Source of the DNA: Nocardia macrotermitis
GTDB lineage: Bacteria > Actinomycetota > Actinomycetes > Mycobacteriales > Mycobacteriaceae
Length of the DNA: 64,000 nucleotides
Reading direction: 5' to 3'
Assembly: GCF_009604405.1 (NCBI RefSeq)
Contig: NZ_WEGK01000013.1
Coordinates: 124,001 to 188,000, forward strand
Shown here: in pieces, positions 17,701 through 25,148 of the stretch
How the letters are laid out: each line of letters begins with the position of its first letter
How positions within the stretch are numbered: position 1 is the first letter of the stretch
Program-made: the position numbers and the translations under genes
The notes under the pieces: model-generated
Database searches by the model: none
The model's input: only the letters and a program-made list of their open reading frames with translations
What the model was told of the DNA's origin: nothing

Positions 17701-18098
17701 GCCACGATGGCATTGCGGTTCACCACGTCGACCGTGTCCGGCGTGACCCGGACGAACAACGCCTCCAGCGCGGCCCGATCCCCCTGCGCCGGGGCGGTGT
17801 TGAGCACCATCGCGCCCGGCGCGAGCTTCGCCACCGCCGCACACGGAATGCTCGCCTCCAGATCCACCGGCACCTGCGACATCAGCGGCGCCTCGACACT
17901 GCCGAGCGTCCCGTGCTGCGGCCAGTTCACCTCGGAGGTGGTCTGGTTCACCGGCAGGAACGGCGTCGCCAACGCGAACACCGCACCCAGGATTCCGGCG
18001 ATCAGGGCGATCAGACGGGCGGTGCGGAAGTCACTGGACGTCGCGGGAGTAGCGGCGGGGATCGGGTCTGTCAAGACAGCAGTAGCGGCGTCGGGCAC
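14727..18098 (-). CDS. embB: Arabinosyltransferase, EmbB-like
   Basis: This 1123-residue polytopic GT-C enzyme adds arabinofuranose from decaprenyl-phospho-arabinose to the arabinan of the cell wall. Recognisable features are the NTSDDGYIL loop with the catalytic aspartate, many membrane helices to about residue 660, and a large C-terminal carbohydrate-binding region. The ending TATRSGLWSP and the segment LRYYYLFVKTVDGS resemble EmbB more than EmbA/C. Met297 aligns with EmbB Met306, the usual ethambutol-resistance position, so it has the wild-type residue. The start GTG 18098 sits 6 bases after a TACGAT hexamer. An upstream in-frame extension to 18467 is only translated repeat DNA. Confidence 0.9.
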   Translation of the reverse strand: MPDAATAVLTDPIPAATPATSSDFRTARLIALIAGILGAVFALATPFLPVNQTTSEVNWPQHGTLGSVEAPLMSQVPVDLEASIPCAAVAKLAPGAMVLNTAPAQGDRAALEALFVRVTPDTVDVVNRNAIVASAKRSELRGCGAIHITSDITHTYAAFTGLTTQIDQPGPDGRTTKVTVPVEGTQAGDLRPQVVGVFSDLKGAVPAGLSFHMTVDSRFTSTPTVTKLAASIAALLCTLIALGALARLDSGDGRGHRRIFPRHWLKPTWADGAVIGALLVWHFIGANTSDDGYILTMVRVAPHAGYLANYFRWYGVPEAPFGWYYDVIQWFAHISTASPWVRIPATLCAIACWMVISREVVPRLGRGVRNSRVALWTGGLVFLAFWLPYDNGLRSEPIVALGVLLTWVSIERAIATGRLMPAAIAVLAAAFTLAAAPTGLNCIAALLAGIRPLVRIVVRRRRVLAESGRNRWDRSFFGSTLPLLAPIAAAGFLVLTVVYSDQTFAGIQEADRLRQQTGPNLAWYEDYLRYYYLFVKTVDGSVSRRFAFLVMILCLITTMLVLLRRRRVPGIASAPTWRLLGVVFGTIFLMMFNPTKWTHHFGAYAGIAGSLAAVTAVAVSATALRSRKNRSIFLAALLFTLALSFSGINGYWYVSSYGVPWFDKMVVLHNIKSNTVVLVLFGLAVILVGWQALREGYAKPPESSKSVRGKRIRKFAAIPLTVVAAAMVLFEVLSLAKGAYSQYPAFSLARSNFDALRGNSCGLANDVLVESNPNDGRLQPIADRANPPAKGDPLAGTDPSGFTPNGVPADLKADAVEVKPGTGNTSSQSVGANFAEGQNAGTGGGSIKHPGINGSTVALPFGLDPAKTPIMGSYQEGLQTPAHLTSSWYQLPPRSAQSPLVVVTAAGRILSYDQTGALQYGQNLVLEYGKRQADGSVVSQGNYVPRDVGPAPSWRNLRIPLDKLSPDADAVRIVADRRVLIGDQWLAFTPPRVPKLQSLNTFLGSTQPVLEDWAVGLQFPCQQPFLHRYGVADMPNYRILPDRPLAVSSTDTWQAEEFGGPLGFTQMLANSTTIPTYLKDNWARDWGSLERYDRYVPDATPATVTTGTATRSGLWSPGPMRSY

Positions 18099-18104
18099 TG
18101 GGTG

Positions 18105-18110
18105 ATCGTA
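18105..18110 (-). promoter_or_regulatory. -10 box TACGAT, leaderless embB
   Basis: TACGAT on the minus strand is followed by 6 bases and then GTG 18098, the spacing expected if transcription starts at the start codon. The dispersed GC-rich element lies immediately upstream, in the position of a -35 region. Confidence 0.55.
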
Positions 18111-18122
18111 GCTGTGTTTTTT

Positions 18123-18144
18123 GCCTCCGCTCCGCTCCGGCGGG
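18123..18144 (-). repeat. Dispersed 22-bp GC-rich element, copy 2
   Basis: This is identical in core to copy 1 at 881-902 and oriented toward embB on the minus strand. The A-rich tail and the ACAGCTA that follow are also shared with copy 1. Confidence 0.7.
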
Positions 18145-18160
18145 GTTTTCGGCGCCCGTG

Positions 18161-18318
18161 TGGCTCGTCGTTCAGCCCTCGAGACTCGGCCTCCGGCCAT
18201 GCGCTTCGAGGGCTGAACGACGAGCCGCGCCGAAAACCCTTGGAGCTGGCCTTGTTGAGCCTTTCGCTTCGCGGGCAATTTCCAGCCGGACGGAGACGGT
18301 TCGCCGCTGGGTGCGTTG
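18161..18318. repeat. Palindrome-containing direct repeat, copy 1
   Basis: About 158 bases are repeated at 18350-18507 with a period of 189 bases and only scattered differences. Each copy contains a perfect 20-base inverted repeat (here 18162-18181 and 18207-18226) around a 25-base loop, then a conserved tail. Together the copies fill most of the gap between the two emb genes. Confidence 0.85.
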
Positions 18319-18349
18319 GTTGTTGCGTTGGGTTGGCTCGGTGGCTTGC

Positions 18350-18507
18350 TGGCTCGTCGTTCAGCCCTCGGGACTCGGCCTTGGGTCTTGCGCTTCGAGG
18401 GCTGAACGACGAGCCGCGCCGAAAACCCTTGGGGTTGGGCTTGTTGAGCCTTTCGCTTCGCGGGCAACTTCCAGCCGGACGGAGACGATTCGCCCCTGGG
18501 TGCGTTG
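18350..18507. repeat. Palindrome-containing direct repeat, copy 2
   Basis: This is the second copy, with inverted arms at 18351-18370 and 18396-18415. The tail (about 18450-18507) is also present in reverse orientation at 52426-52482. A short GGGACGGGYGGTGTTGC-like motif repeats just after it. Confidence 0.85.
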
Positions 18508-18564
18508 CAGGGACGGGCGGTGTTGCGGGGGCGGGTGGTGTTGCAGGGACGGGTGGTGTGGTGG

Positions 18565-21500
18565 TCACTTCTCCTTGATGGGTGCTTCCTTCTTCCATCC
18601 CCAAGCGTTGTGCACCGTGACGCCGATGTCGGCTGGGGTGGCGGTGGGGGTGTAGGGGGTGAAGTGGACGAGGGAGCCCCAGTCGCGGTCCCAGTCGTTG
18701 TTCAGGTAGGCGGGGACGGTTTGGGCTTTCAGGAGTAGTTCGGTCCAGCCGAGGGGGCCGCCGCCGATGTCGTCCTGCCAGGCGTTGGCGGCGTCGGAGC
18801 CGGTGCGGTCGGGCAGGATGCGCCACTTCGGGACCTCGGCTACGCCGTCGTGGTGGTCGTAGGGGCGTTGGCAGGGGAAGGCGAGGCCGACGTGCCAGTC
18901 CTCGAGGACCGGATCCTGGTGTCCCAGTACCGAATTCAGGGGGGCGAGTTTCGGGAGGCGGGGTGGGGTGACGGCGAGCCACTGCTTGCTGGTCAGGTCG
19001 TTGGCGACGGCGACGATGCGAACGGCGTTGGTCTGGGCGGGGATTCGATCCAGGGGTACGCGCAGGTTGCGCCAGGAGGGCGCACCACCGATGTCGAGCG
19101 GGACGAACGAGCCCAGTGCGGTTTCGACGCCGTCCGGTGCGCGGTGGGCGAATTCGACGCTCAGGTCCTGGCCGTAGGTGACCACGCCGTCCTTGTCGAC
19201 CGACTTGATCCGGCCCGCGGCGGTGACGACCAGTGTCTTGTAGGCCGAGTCACTCTGCGCCCGAGCGAGATCCAGTCGGTACCACTGCGAGGTGAGGTGG
19301 GCCTGCTGTTTGTCGCCGGTCGTGTAACTGCCCATGACCGGGGTGCGGGCGGGGTCGAGGCCGAACGGGAGGGCGACGGTGCTGCCGTTGATTCCGGCGT
19401 GATCGGTTGTGCCGCCGCCGGTTCCGGCCGAGGTGGTGCGGGTGGTCTTGTTCTGTGAGTCCTGGTTGACCGAGTTCGCGCCGCCGGTCGAGGTCTCCTC
19501 GGCGTCGGCGGTCAGGTCGTCGGCCACGCCGTTCGGGGTGAAACCGGTGCTGTCGCCGGACAGGCCGTTGGCGGCGGGGCCGGAGAACGGGGTGAGCAGC
19601 GAGTCCGCGGTATTCGTCTCGACCAGGACGTCATCGGCGAGGGCGCACGAATTCCCGCCCAGCGCACGCAGATTCGACTTCGCGATGGAGTACGCCGGGT
19701 ACTGGGTGATCGCGGCCTTGCCCAGGGAGGCGACCTCGAAGAGCACCATGGCCGCGGCGGCGATGGTCAGCGGCTGCACCGCGACACTGTCGAAACGTCG
19801 CTTGGCGCCCGGAATGTCCTTGCGCCGGTACGGTTCCCGGTAGTACTGCCAGGCCGCGAGCAGCAGGCACAGCACCGCCAGGCCCAGGAACGCGGTGGAG
19901 AAACCCTTGCCGAACAGCAGTGGGGCCTTGTCGTACCAGGACACCCCGTAACTCGACACGTACCACCAGCCGTTCGACCCGGTGAACGTCACCGCCAGCA
20001 GGAAGAACACCCCGGCGGCGAAGACCGAGCGGTTGTAGCGCGCGCGAATTCCGTTGGCCCCCACCGCGACCGCGGTGAGTGCGGCCATCGAACCGGCCAG
20101 TCCCGCGTACACGCCGAAGTGATGGGTCCACTTGGTCGGCGTGAACATCATCAGCAGCAGCGACATGAACACGACGCCCTGGATGCGTGCGGACGGCCCG
20201 CGCGAGGTCCCCGGAATCCGGCCGTTCTTGCGCAACATCACCAGCACGCACACCGCCAGGCACAGCAGGATGCCCAGGATGCCGAACCGGCGAGCGAGCG
20301 AGCCGTCGGGTGACAGCGACAGCAGCGCGTCCCAGCGGGTGCGTTCGTCGAACCAGGCGGCATTGGGGCCGATGATCGTGCGGACCCGGGTCGCCTCCAT
20401 GACAGCGGCGAGAGTCTGATCGGCGAAGACGACCACCAGCACGAGGGTTCCGGCGGCGACGCCGGGGGCCAGCACCGAGCCGTAACGCAGCAGGACCGAA
20501 CCGATTCCGCCGCGTTTCGCGTCCGGCGTCTCGCGGCCCGAACCGTGGCGCGCGCGTTTGACGATGATCTGCAGGACCGGCCGCGATCCGGCGATCATGG
20601 CGGCGATGCAGATCAGTCCGGTCGGCCCGGCGGCCAGCGAGAAGGCCGCGATGAGTACGCCGATCGCGGCCGGGAGCAGACGTCCGGTGGCGATCGCGCG
20701 TTCGATCGAGGCCCAGGTCAGCAACGCGCCCAACGCGATCAGCGGTTCGGGGCGCAGGCCGTTGTCGTAGGGCAGCCAGGCGGCCAGGAAGATCAGGCCG
20801 CCGGTCCACAGCGCCACCCGGTCGCGGCGCACCCGAGCGCCCAGGCGCGGCAACACTTCCCGGCTGATCACCAGCCAGCACAGGATGCCCGCCAGCAGCG
20901 CGGGCAGCCGCATCCAGGGACTCGAATCGCTGATCCGGGTCATCCAGGACAGGATTTCGTACGGCCAGCCGAAGGGGGCCTCGGCGACGCCGAACCACCG
21001 GTAGTAGTTGGACATGTAGCCCGAGTGTCCGGCCGTGCGAGCCATGTTCAGGATGTAGCCGTCGTCGGAGGTGTTCGCGCCGATGATGTGCCACAGCACC
21101 AGCGTGCCCAGCACGACCACGTCGGCGAGGGTGACCCGCCACCAGTGCGCGGGCAGGAAGCGGCGCGGGCGGCGGCCGTCGGCGGTGTCGATCAGGTGCA
21201 GCATGACCAGGGCGAGCACGGTGAACAGCACCACGCCGACGGTCGCGGCGGTCTTGAGCCCGGTCGGGGAGGAGGAGAACCGCGCGTCGACGTCGGCGTG
21301 CAGGTGCGCGGCGCCGAACTGGGCGCGGGTCAGATCGGTGAACACGCCGACCAGTTGCGGGCGCACATCTCCGGCGACGGTATTGGTGAACGGGGTGCCG
21401 TCCTGGCGGTGGACGCCGGTCAGGGTGGCGGTGGTCCCGGCGACGGTGGAATCGAGGGTGAACTCACCGCATCCGGCGATCTCGGTGACCGGCGCGGACA

Positions 21501-21858
21501 GCACCGGGATCTCGCGCTGGAGTACCGAGAACGTGCGGCCGGTGCCCGGTTCGTCGCCGATCCGCACCAGCAGGCCCTTGGCGGTGGCCTTCGGGGCGTC
21601 GACCGGGACCGTGGCCAGGACGGTGCCGTGCGGCAGACTCTTCAACACCGTGCACGGCAGCGAAAGATGCAGTTCGAGTGGGGTGTACGAGACCAGCGGC
21701 GCGTTCACGTCGACCGATTGCGGCTGCGGCCAGTCCAGCGTCGCGTGATCCTGCCGGACCGGCAGTAGTGGCGTGATCACCGCCAGCAGGACCGCAAGCA
21801 CTCCCGAGACGAGAGCAATCAGCCGGACACGGGAGAACCCCGGGGAGTCAGCGCGCAC
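18565..21858 (-). CDS. Arabinosyltransferase, EmbC/EmbA-type
   Basis: This 1097-residue paralogue of the neighbouring Emb protein has the same architecture: NTSDDGYIL catalytic loop near residues 264-272, multiple membrane helices, and a C-terminal lectin-like region with GINGSTVALPFGLDPA. Met272 matches the EmbB Met306 position. Its location directly after aftA, where embC lies in mycobacteria, suggests the EmbC role, but the C-terminus (VHNAWGWKK) is divergent, so I give no symbol. It starts at GTG 21858, eight bases after TAGCAT. The downstream gap to embB carries repeats and its own promoter, so the two genes may be transcribed separately. Confidence 0.9.
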   Translation of the reverse strand: MRADSPGFSRVRLIALVSGVLAVLLAVITPLLPVRQDHATLDWPQPQSVDVNAPLVSYTPLELHLSLPCTVLKSLPHGTVLATVPVDAPKATAKGLLVRIGDEPGTGRTFSVLQREIPVLSAPVTEIAGCGEFTLDSTVAGTTATLTGVHRQDGTPFTNTVAGDVRPQLVGVFTDLTRAQFGAAHLHADVDARFSSSPTGLKTAATVGVVLFTVLALVMLHLIDTADGRRPRRFLPAHWWRVTLADVVVLGTLVLWHIIGANTSDDGYILNMARTAGHSGYMSNYYRWFGVAEAPFGWPYEILSWMTRISDSSPWMRLPALLAGILCWLVISREVLPRLGARVRRDRVALWTGGLIFLAAWLPYDNGLRPEPLIALGALLTWASIERAIATGRLLPAAIGVLIAAFSLAAGPTGLICIAAMIAGSRPVLQIIVKRARHGSGRETPDAKRGGIGSVLLRYGSVLAPGVAAGTLVLVVVFADQTLAAVMEATRVRTIIGPNAAWFDERTRWDALLSLSPDGSLARRFGILGILLCLAVCVLVMLRKNGRIPGTSRGPSARIQGVVFMSLLLMMFTPTKWTHHFGVYAGLAGSMAALTAVAVGANGIRARYNRSVFAAGVFFLLAVTFTGSNGWWYVSSYGVSWYDKAPLLFGKGFSTAFLGLAVLCLLLAAWQYYREPYRRKDIPGAKRRFDSVAVQPLTIAAAAMVLFEVASLGKAAITQYPAYSIAKSNLRALGGNSCALADDVLVETNTADSLLTPFSGPAANGLSGDSTGFTPNGVADDLTADAEETSTGGANSVNQDSQNKTTRTTSAGTGGGTTDHAGINGSTVALPFGLDPARTPVMGSYTTGDKQQAHLTSQWYRLDLARAQSDSAYKTLVVTAAGRIKSVDKDGVVTYGQDLSVEFAHRAPDGVETALGSFVPLDIGGAPSWRNLRVPLDRIPAQTNAVRIVAVANDLTSKQWLAVTPPRLPKLAPLNSVLGHQDPVLEDWHVGLAFPCQRPYDHHDGVAEVPKWRILPDRTGSDAANAWQDDIGGGPLGWTELLLKAQTVPAYLNNDWDRDWGSLVHFTPYTPTATPADIGVTVHNAWGWKKEAPIKEK

Positions 21859-21866
21859 GATCCCCG

Positions 21867-21872
21867 ATGCTA
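21867..21872 (-). promoter_or_regulatory. -10 box TAGCAT before emb (EmbC/A-type)
   Basis: TAGCAT on the minus strand lies 8 bases before GTG 21858. CGGGG in the spacer could instead serve as a weak ribosome binding site, so a leaderless message is only possible. Confidence 0.4.
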
Positions 21873-21950
21873 GCCATGGGCCGGTGTGATTCCCCTCGCC
21901 GGGCTCCGACGGGGGGAATCATTCCCCGAGGTGGGTGCGGTGGCGAGGAG

Positions 21951-21990
21951 TTATCCACAGAAAATGCCCTATTCCACAAGGTTATGCACA
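21951..21990. promoter_or_regulatory. DnaA-box-like cluster upstream of emb
   Basis: A perfect DnaA-box consensus TTATCCACA (21951-21959) is followed by ATTCCACAA and by TTATGCACA (21982-21990, one mismatch). The cluster sits between aftA and the emb gene. A nearby palindrome GGGGAATCATTCCCC spans 21913-21927. Regulation by DnaA is a guess. Confidence 0.35.
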
Positions 21991-22065
21991 GGCTGGTCGA
22001 TGTGTGTGCATCGCCACCTTGTCACTGTGGGTGTATTGAAACCGCAGGTAGAGGCGTTGTTCGCA

Positions 22066-24012
22066 TCACTGGACGACGACCAGGGTGAACGGGCCGATAT
22101 CGGTGATCCGGAAATGCGGGTCCGCGAACAACGTCTTGGGGAACGTCACGGAGTAGCGTCGCACGTTCGGATCGTTCGGGTACACATCCGAGGACAGCCG
22201 CAGGGTGTAGCTGTCGCCGCTGCTGCGGAACAGGAAGGCGTCCGGCGCGCGCCAGGGGGAGTGCGCGAGGGCGTCGCGGAGTTCGGCCGGGGACTCGAGC
22301 TCGGACCAGCGGGCGATCTCGTCGGCGCGGGCGTCGAACTCGGCCAGCGGATTGGCGTAGTGCGGGGTCAGCGCCTGGAAACCGTAGTACGGGTAGTAGG
22401 CCAGGAAGCTGGTGTCCGCGGTGAGTACCACGGTCCGGTCGCGCGGACGCCCGGTCTGGGCCAGCAGCGCGGCATCGACCTCGTGATAGTGCGACACCGC
22501 CGACGGGCTGCGCTGATCGGCCCGCGTCCCGTTGCCGTCGGTGTCGGTGTAGGCGGTGGTGATCTCGGTGTTCAGGATGCTCGGGATGTCCTGGGCGAAG
22601 GCGAGCGCGCCGAGCACCCCGACCACGACGGCCACCGCGCGAAAACGCTTGGGCTCGTTCAGGATCTGGTAAACCGCGCGGGTGCCCTCGGCGAATCCGA
22701 AGACTCCGGCCGAGGCCAGCAGGACCTGCAGGATCGGTTCGAGCCGGAACTCCAGCAGCGTCGTCCCGATGACGGTCACGGTCATCGACAGCAGCGACCA
22801 CAGATAGATGGCCACCACCGCGATCCCCAGCGCCTGCGCCCGCCGCGAACTCGCCGCCCGCAGCACCAGCCAGATCGTGCCGACCAGGCACAGCAGGCCC
22901 AGCAGCGAGAAGTCGAACATCGGGAAGGCGAGTTGCGAACCCGCCTCGGGCAGATAGTGCATGGCCGCGTTGGACATGTGCCCGCTCAGCGCCTGCAGCA
23001 GGTAGGGCCCGTAGGTGAGCAGGCCGAGCGCACCGGAGATGACGCCGATCACGATGAGCCGCAACAGAATCGGCCCCAGTTCGCGCAGCCACCACAGGCC
23101 CGCGCGGTCGGTCTCGCCGCGTCGTCGGGCGATCGCCGCGACCCACGCGAACAGCCCCATCAGGCAGACCGCGAAGACCGCGATGCCGAAGAACAGCGTG
23201 TAGGACATGGCCGAAACACCCAGGAACACCCCGGTGCCGATGACCGCGCCCCAACCACCGGCCGTCGCGACAGATGTCTCGTCACCCGAACTCGGCGGCC
23301 GATGCAGCGCACCCCACGCCAACACCATCGCCGGAGCGAACAACACCACCAGCACCGCGCTGTACGCCTCGGGCGAGGCATAGGCCACCATCACCGCCGT
23401 GGTGACCGCCGCCACCCCGACCGCCCAATCCGCGCGAATCAGCTTGGACCACAACACCGCCGCCAGCACCGACGCCACCGCCAGCGACACGATCGCCCAC
23501 GGTTTGAACGCCTCCCACCCCGACAGCCCCAGCACACTGGCCACCCGCCCGCCGACCCAGAACCACCCCGCCGAGTAGTACGGCGGCAGATCCACATAGG
23601 TCATATCGTGCAGCGCCGCCGAATCGGTCAGCCGCGTCAGGAATTCGGTCCGGAACTCCTGATCCACCGAAATCCCGTACAGATACAACTTCGTAGCCGC
23701 CAACGGCATCCCCAACGTCACCGTGACGAACCCCGAAATCCCCACCCAGGAAAGCACTTTCGCCACCCACGGCCACCGCCGCGCCCGCATCAACCCCACC
23801 GCCACGACCAACACCACCGCGGCGACCACCTGCCCCACGGTGGTAACCGCCCGAGTCACATTGGACGAGTTGAACGCAGGCCAGTGCACCACCGAAAACG
23901 CCTCGAGACCGACCACGGCCACGACCACCGCGACGACGGTCGCAATTACACCGTCCCCCACGGCCCCGCCGATCCGCCGACCCACCATCGACAAGCGCCC
24001 CACCGAATTCAC
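22066..24012 (-). CDS. aftA: Galactan 5-O-arabinofuranosyltransferase AftA
   Basis: AftA transfers the first arabinofuranose from decaprenyl-phospho-arabinose onto the galactan chain, priming the Emb enzymes. The 648-residue protein has about eleven predicted membrane helices and a long first external loop (QEFRTEFLTRLTDS, then TYVDLPPYYSAGWFW) typical of GT85. A soluble C-terminal part ends in HFRITDIGPFTLVVVQ. GTG 24012 has GGAAGG seven bases upstream. It lies between dprE2 and emb as in mycobacteria, though a terminator separates it from dprE2. Confidence 0.93.
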   Translation of the reverse strand: MNSVGRLSMVGRRIGGAVGDGVIATVVAVVVAVVGLEAFSVVHWPAFNSSNVTRAVTTVGQVVAAVVLVVAVGLMRARRWPWVAKVLSWVGISGFVTVTLGMPLAATKLYLYGISVDQEFRTEFLTRLTDSAALHDMTYVDLPPYYSAGWFWVGGRVASVLGLSGWEAFKPWAIVSLAVASVLAAVLWSKLIRADWAVGVAAVTTAVMVAYASPEAYSAVLVVLFAPAMVLAWGALHRPPSSGDETSVATAGGWGAVIGTGVFLGVSAMSYTLFFGIAVFAVCLMGLFAWVAAIARRRGETDRAGLWWLRELGPILLRLIVIGVISGALGLLTYGPYLLQALSGHMSNAAMHYLPEAGSQLAFPMFDFSLLGLLCLVGTIWLVLRAASSRRAQALGIAVVAIYLWSLLSMTVTVIGTTLLEFRLEPILQVLLASAGVFGFAEGTRAVYQILNEPKRFRAVAVVVGVLGALAFAQDIPSILNTEITTAYTDTDGNGTRADQRSPSAVSHYHEVDAALLAQTGRPRDRTVVLTADTSFLAYYPYYGFQALTPHYANPLAEFDARADEIARWSELESPAELRDALAHSPWRAPDAFLFRSSGDSYTLRLSSDVYPNDPNVRRYSVTFPKTLFADPHFRITDIGPFTLVVVQ

Positions 24013-24386
24013 CGCAGCCCTTCCGCTGAAACTCCGTCCGTCACAACATCATCGCCGCGTTGCCGCGGGGCAGATCGTCGAGTGTGCCAGGACTGTTCGG
24101 AGAGCCGGCCGCAGACCGCAGCCATCCCGTCAGGGAAGTCCGCACTCGATCGCCGCGCGGCCGAACCGCCTACCGGGAACTGCCCGATCCTGTGCACTGT
24201 GCCTCCGGAAAGTCTTCTCGCCACGCTGCTCGAGCGTCCGTCGCCGCGCGCCAGCCTAACCAGTCGCCCGCACGGCGGCGGACGAGGTCCGTCAGGTTAC
24301 GGTCGAACGGCTCCGGTCCTCGCTATACGGAAGATCCCGGGGCGTTTCGACGCCCCGGGACCGATGGTGCTGCTCGCGATCTACGA
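24013..24386. other. Intergenic region dprE2-aftA, no gene seen
   Basis: About 370 bases contain a strong hairpin (24335-24360, listed separately) and no supportable coding region. No clear TANNNT promoter for aftA was seen close to its start, so the aftA transcription start is unresolved. Confidence 0.5.
24335..24360 (-). terminator. Terminator between dprE2 and aftA
   Basis: A perfect 10-bp stem (TCCCGGGGCG/CGCCCCGGGA) with a 6-base loop lies 27 bases after the dprE2 stop. There is no T-run. It implies that aftA-emb are not simply co-transcribed with dprE1-dprE2. Confidence 0.65.
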
Positions 24387-25148
24387 CTAGATCGGGAGGC
24401 GGCGGAAGATCGGGCGCGGTATGTGGCGCAGGATCATCATGACGAAGCGGAACTGGTTGGGGGCCCAGACCAGGTCCTTGCCCTTCTGGGCCGAGGAGAC
24501 CGCGAGGGTGGCGATGTCTTCCTTGTCGACCGTCATCGGCGCTTCCTTGACGTGCGCCGAGAAGCGGGTGCGGACCATGCCGGGGCGGATGACGGTGACG
24601 CGGGGGCCGTGCGGGCGCAGTGCCTCGCCGAGGCCCAGGTAGAAGCCGTCCAGGCCGGCCTTGGTGGAGCCGTAGACGAAGTTGGAGCGACGCACGCGCT
24701 CACCGGCCACCGAGGACATCACGATGATGCGGCCGAAGCCCTGCGCCTTCATCTTCTCGCCCAGCAGCACGCCGACCGAGACCGAGGCGGTGTAGTTGAC
24801 CCCGGCCACGCGCACGGCCTTGGCCTGGTTCTGCCAGAGTTCCTCGGGGTCGCCGTCCAGGGCGAAGGCGACGATGGCGACGTCCACATCGCCCGCGCTC
24901 CACGCCGCGTCGATCACCTTCGGGTGGCTGTCGGTGTCCAGCGCGTCGAAGTCCACGACCTCGACCGCCGACGCACCCGCGGCCTCCATCTGCGCGACCG
25001 CGTCCGCGCGCAGCGGATCGTTCGGCAGCGCGGCCAGCACGATGCGGGCCGGGCCCTTCTTCAGGTACTCGGCGCAGATCGCGAGGCCGATTTCCGAGGT
25101 GCCGCCCAGGAGCAGAATCGTCTGCGGGTTACCTACGGCGTTGATCAC
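24387..25148 (-). CDS. dprE2: Decaprenylphospho-2-keto-ribose reductase DprE2
   Basis: DprE2 is the NADH-dependent short-chain dehydrogenase that completes epimerisation of decaprenyl-phospho-ribose to arabinose, acting with DprE1. The 253-residue product has the Rossmann motif LLGGTSEIGLAI at the N-terminus, the active-site YGSTKAG and a C-terminal region ending FRRLPI. GTG 25148 overlaps the dprE1 stop as GTGA, which gives the length expected for the family. A longer frame upstream runs inside dprE1 and is not used. Confidence 0.95.
   Translation of the reverse strand: MINAVGNPQTILLLGGTSEIGLAICAEYLKKGPARIVLAALPNDPLRADAVAQMEAAGASAVEVVDFDALDTDSHPKVIDAAWSAGDVDVAIVAFALDGDPEELWQNQAKAVRVAGVNYTASVSVGVLLGEKMKAQGFGRIIVMSSVAGERVRRSNFVYGSTKAGLDGFYLGLGEALRPHGPRVTVIRPGMVRTRFSAHVKEAPMTVDKEDIATLAVSSAQKGKDLVWAPNQFRFVMMILRHIPRPIFRRLPI

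Noticed and set aside
18099..18467. In-frame N-terminal extension of the EmbB-like protein
   Set aside because: It is translated repeat DNA containing the palindromes, absent from other Emb proteins, and lies upstream of a good promoter at GTG 18098.
21951..21990. Replication origin suggested by DnaA-like boxes
   Set aside because: Only two or three boxes, no AT-rich unwinding region and no dnaA/dnaN neighbours; retained only as a possible regulatory cluster.
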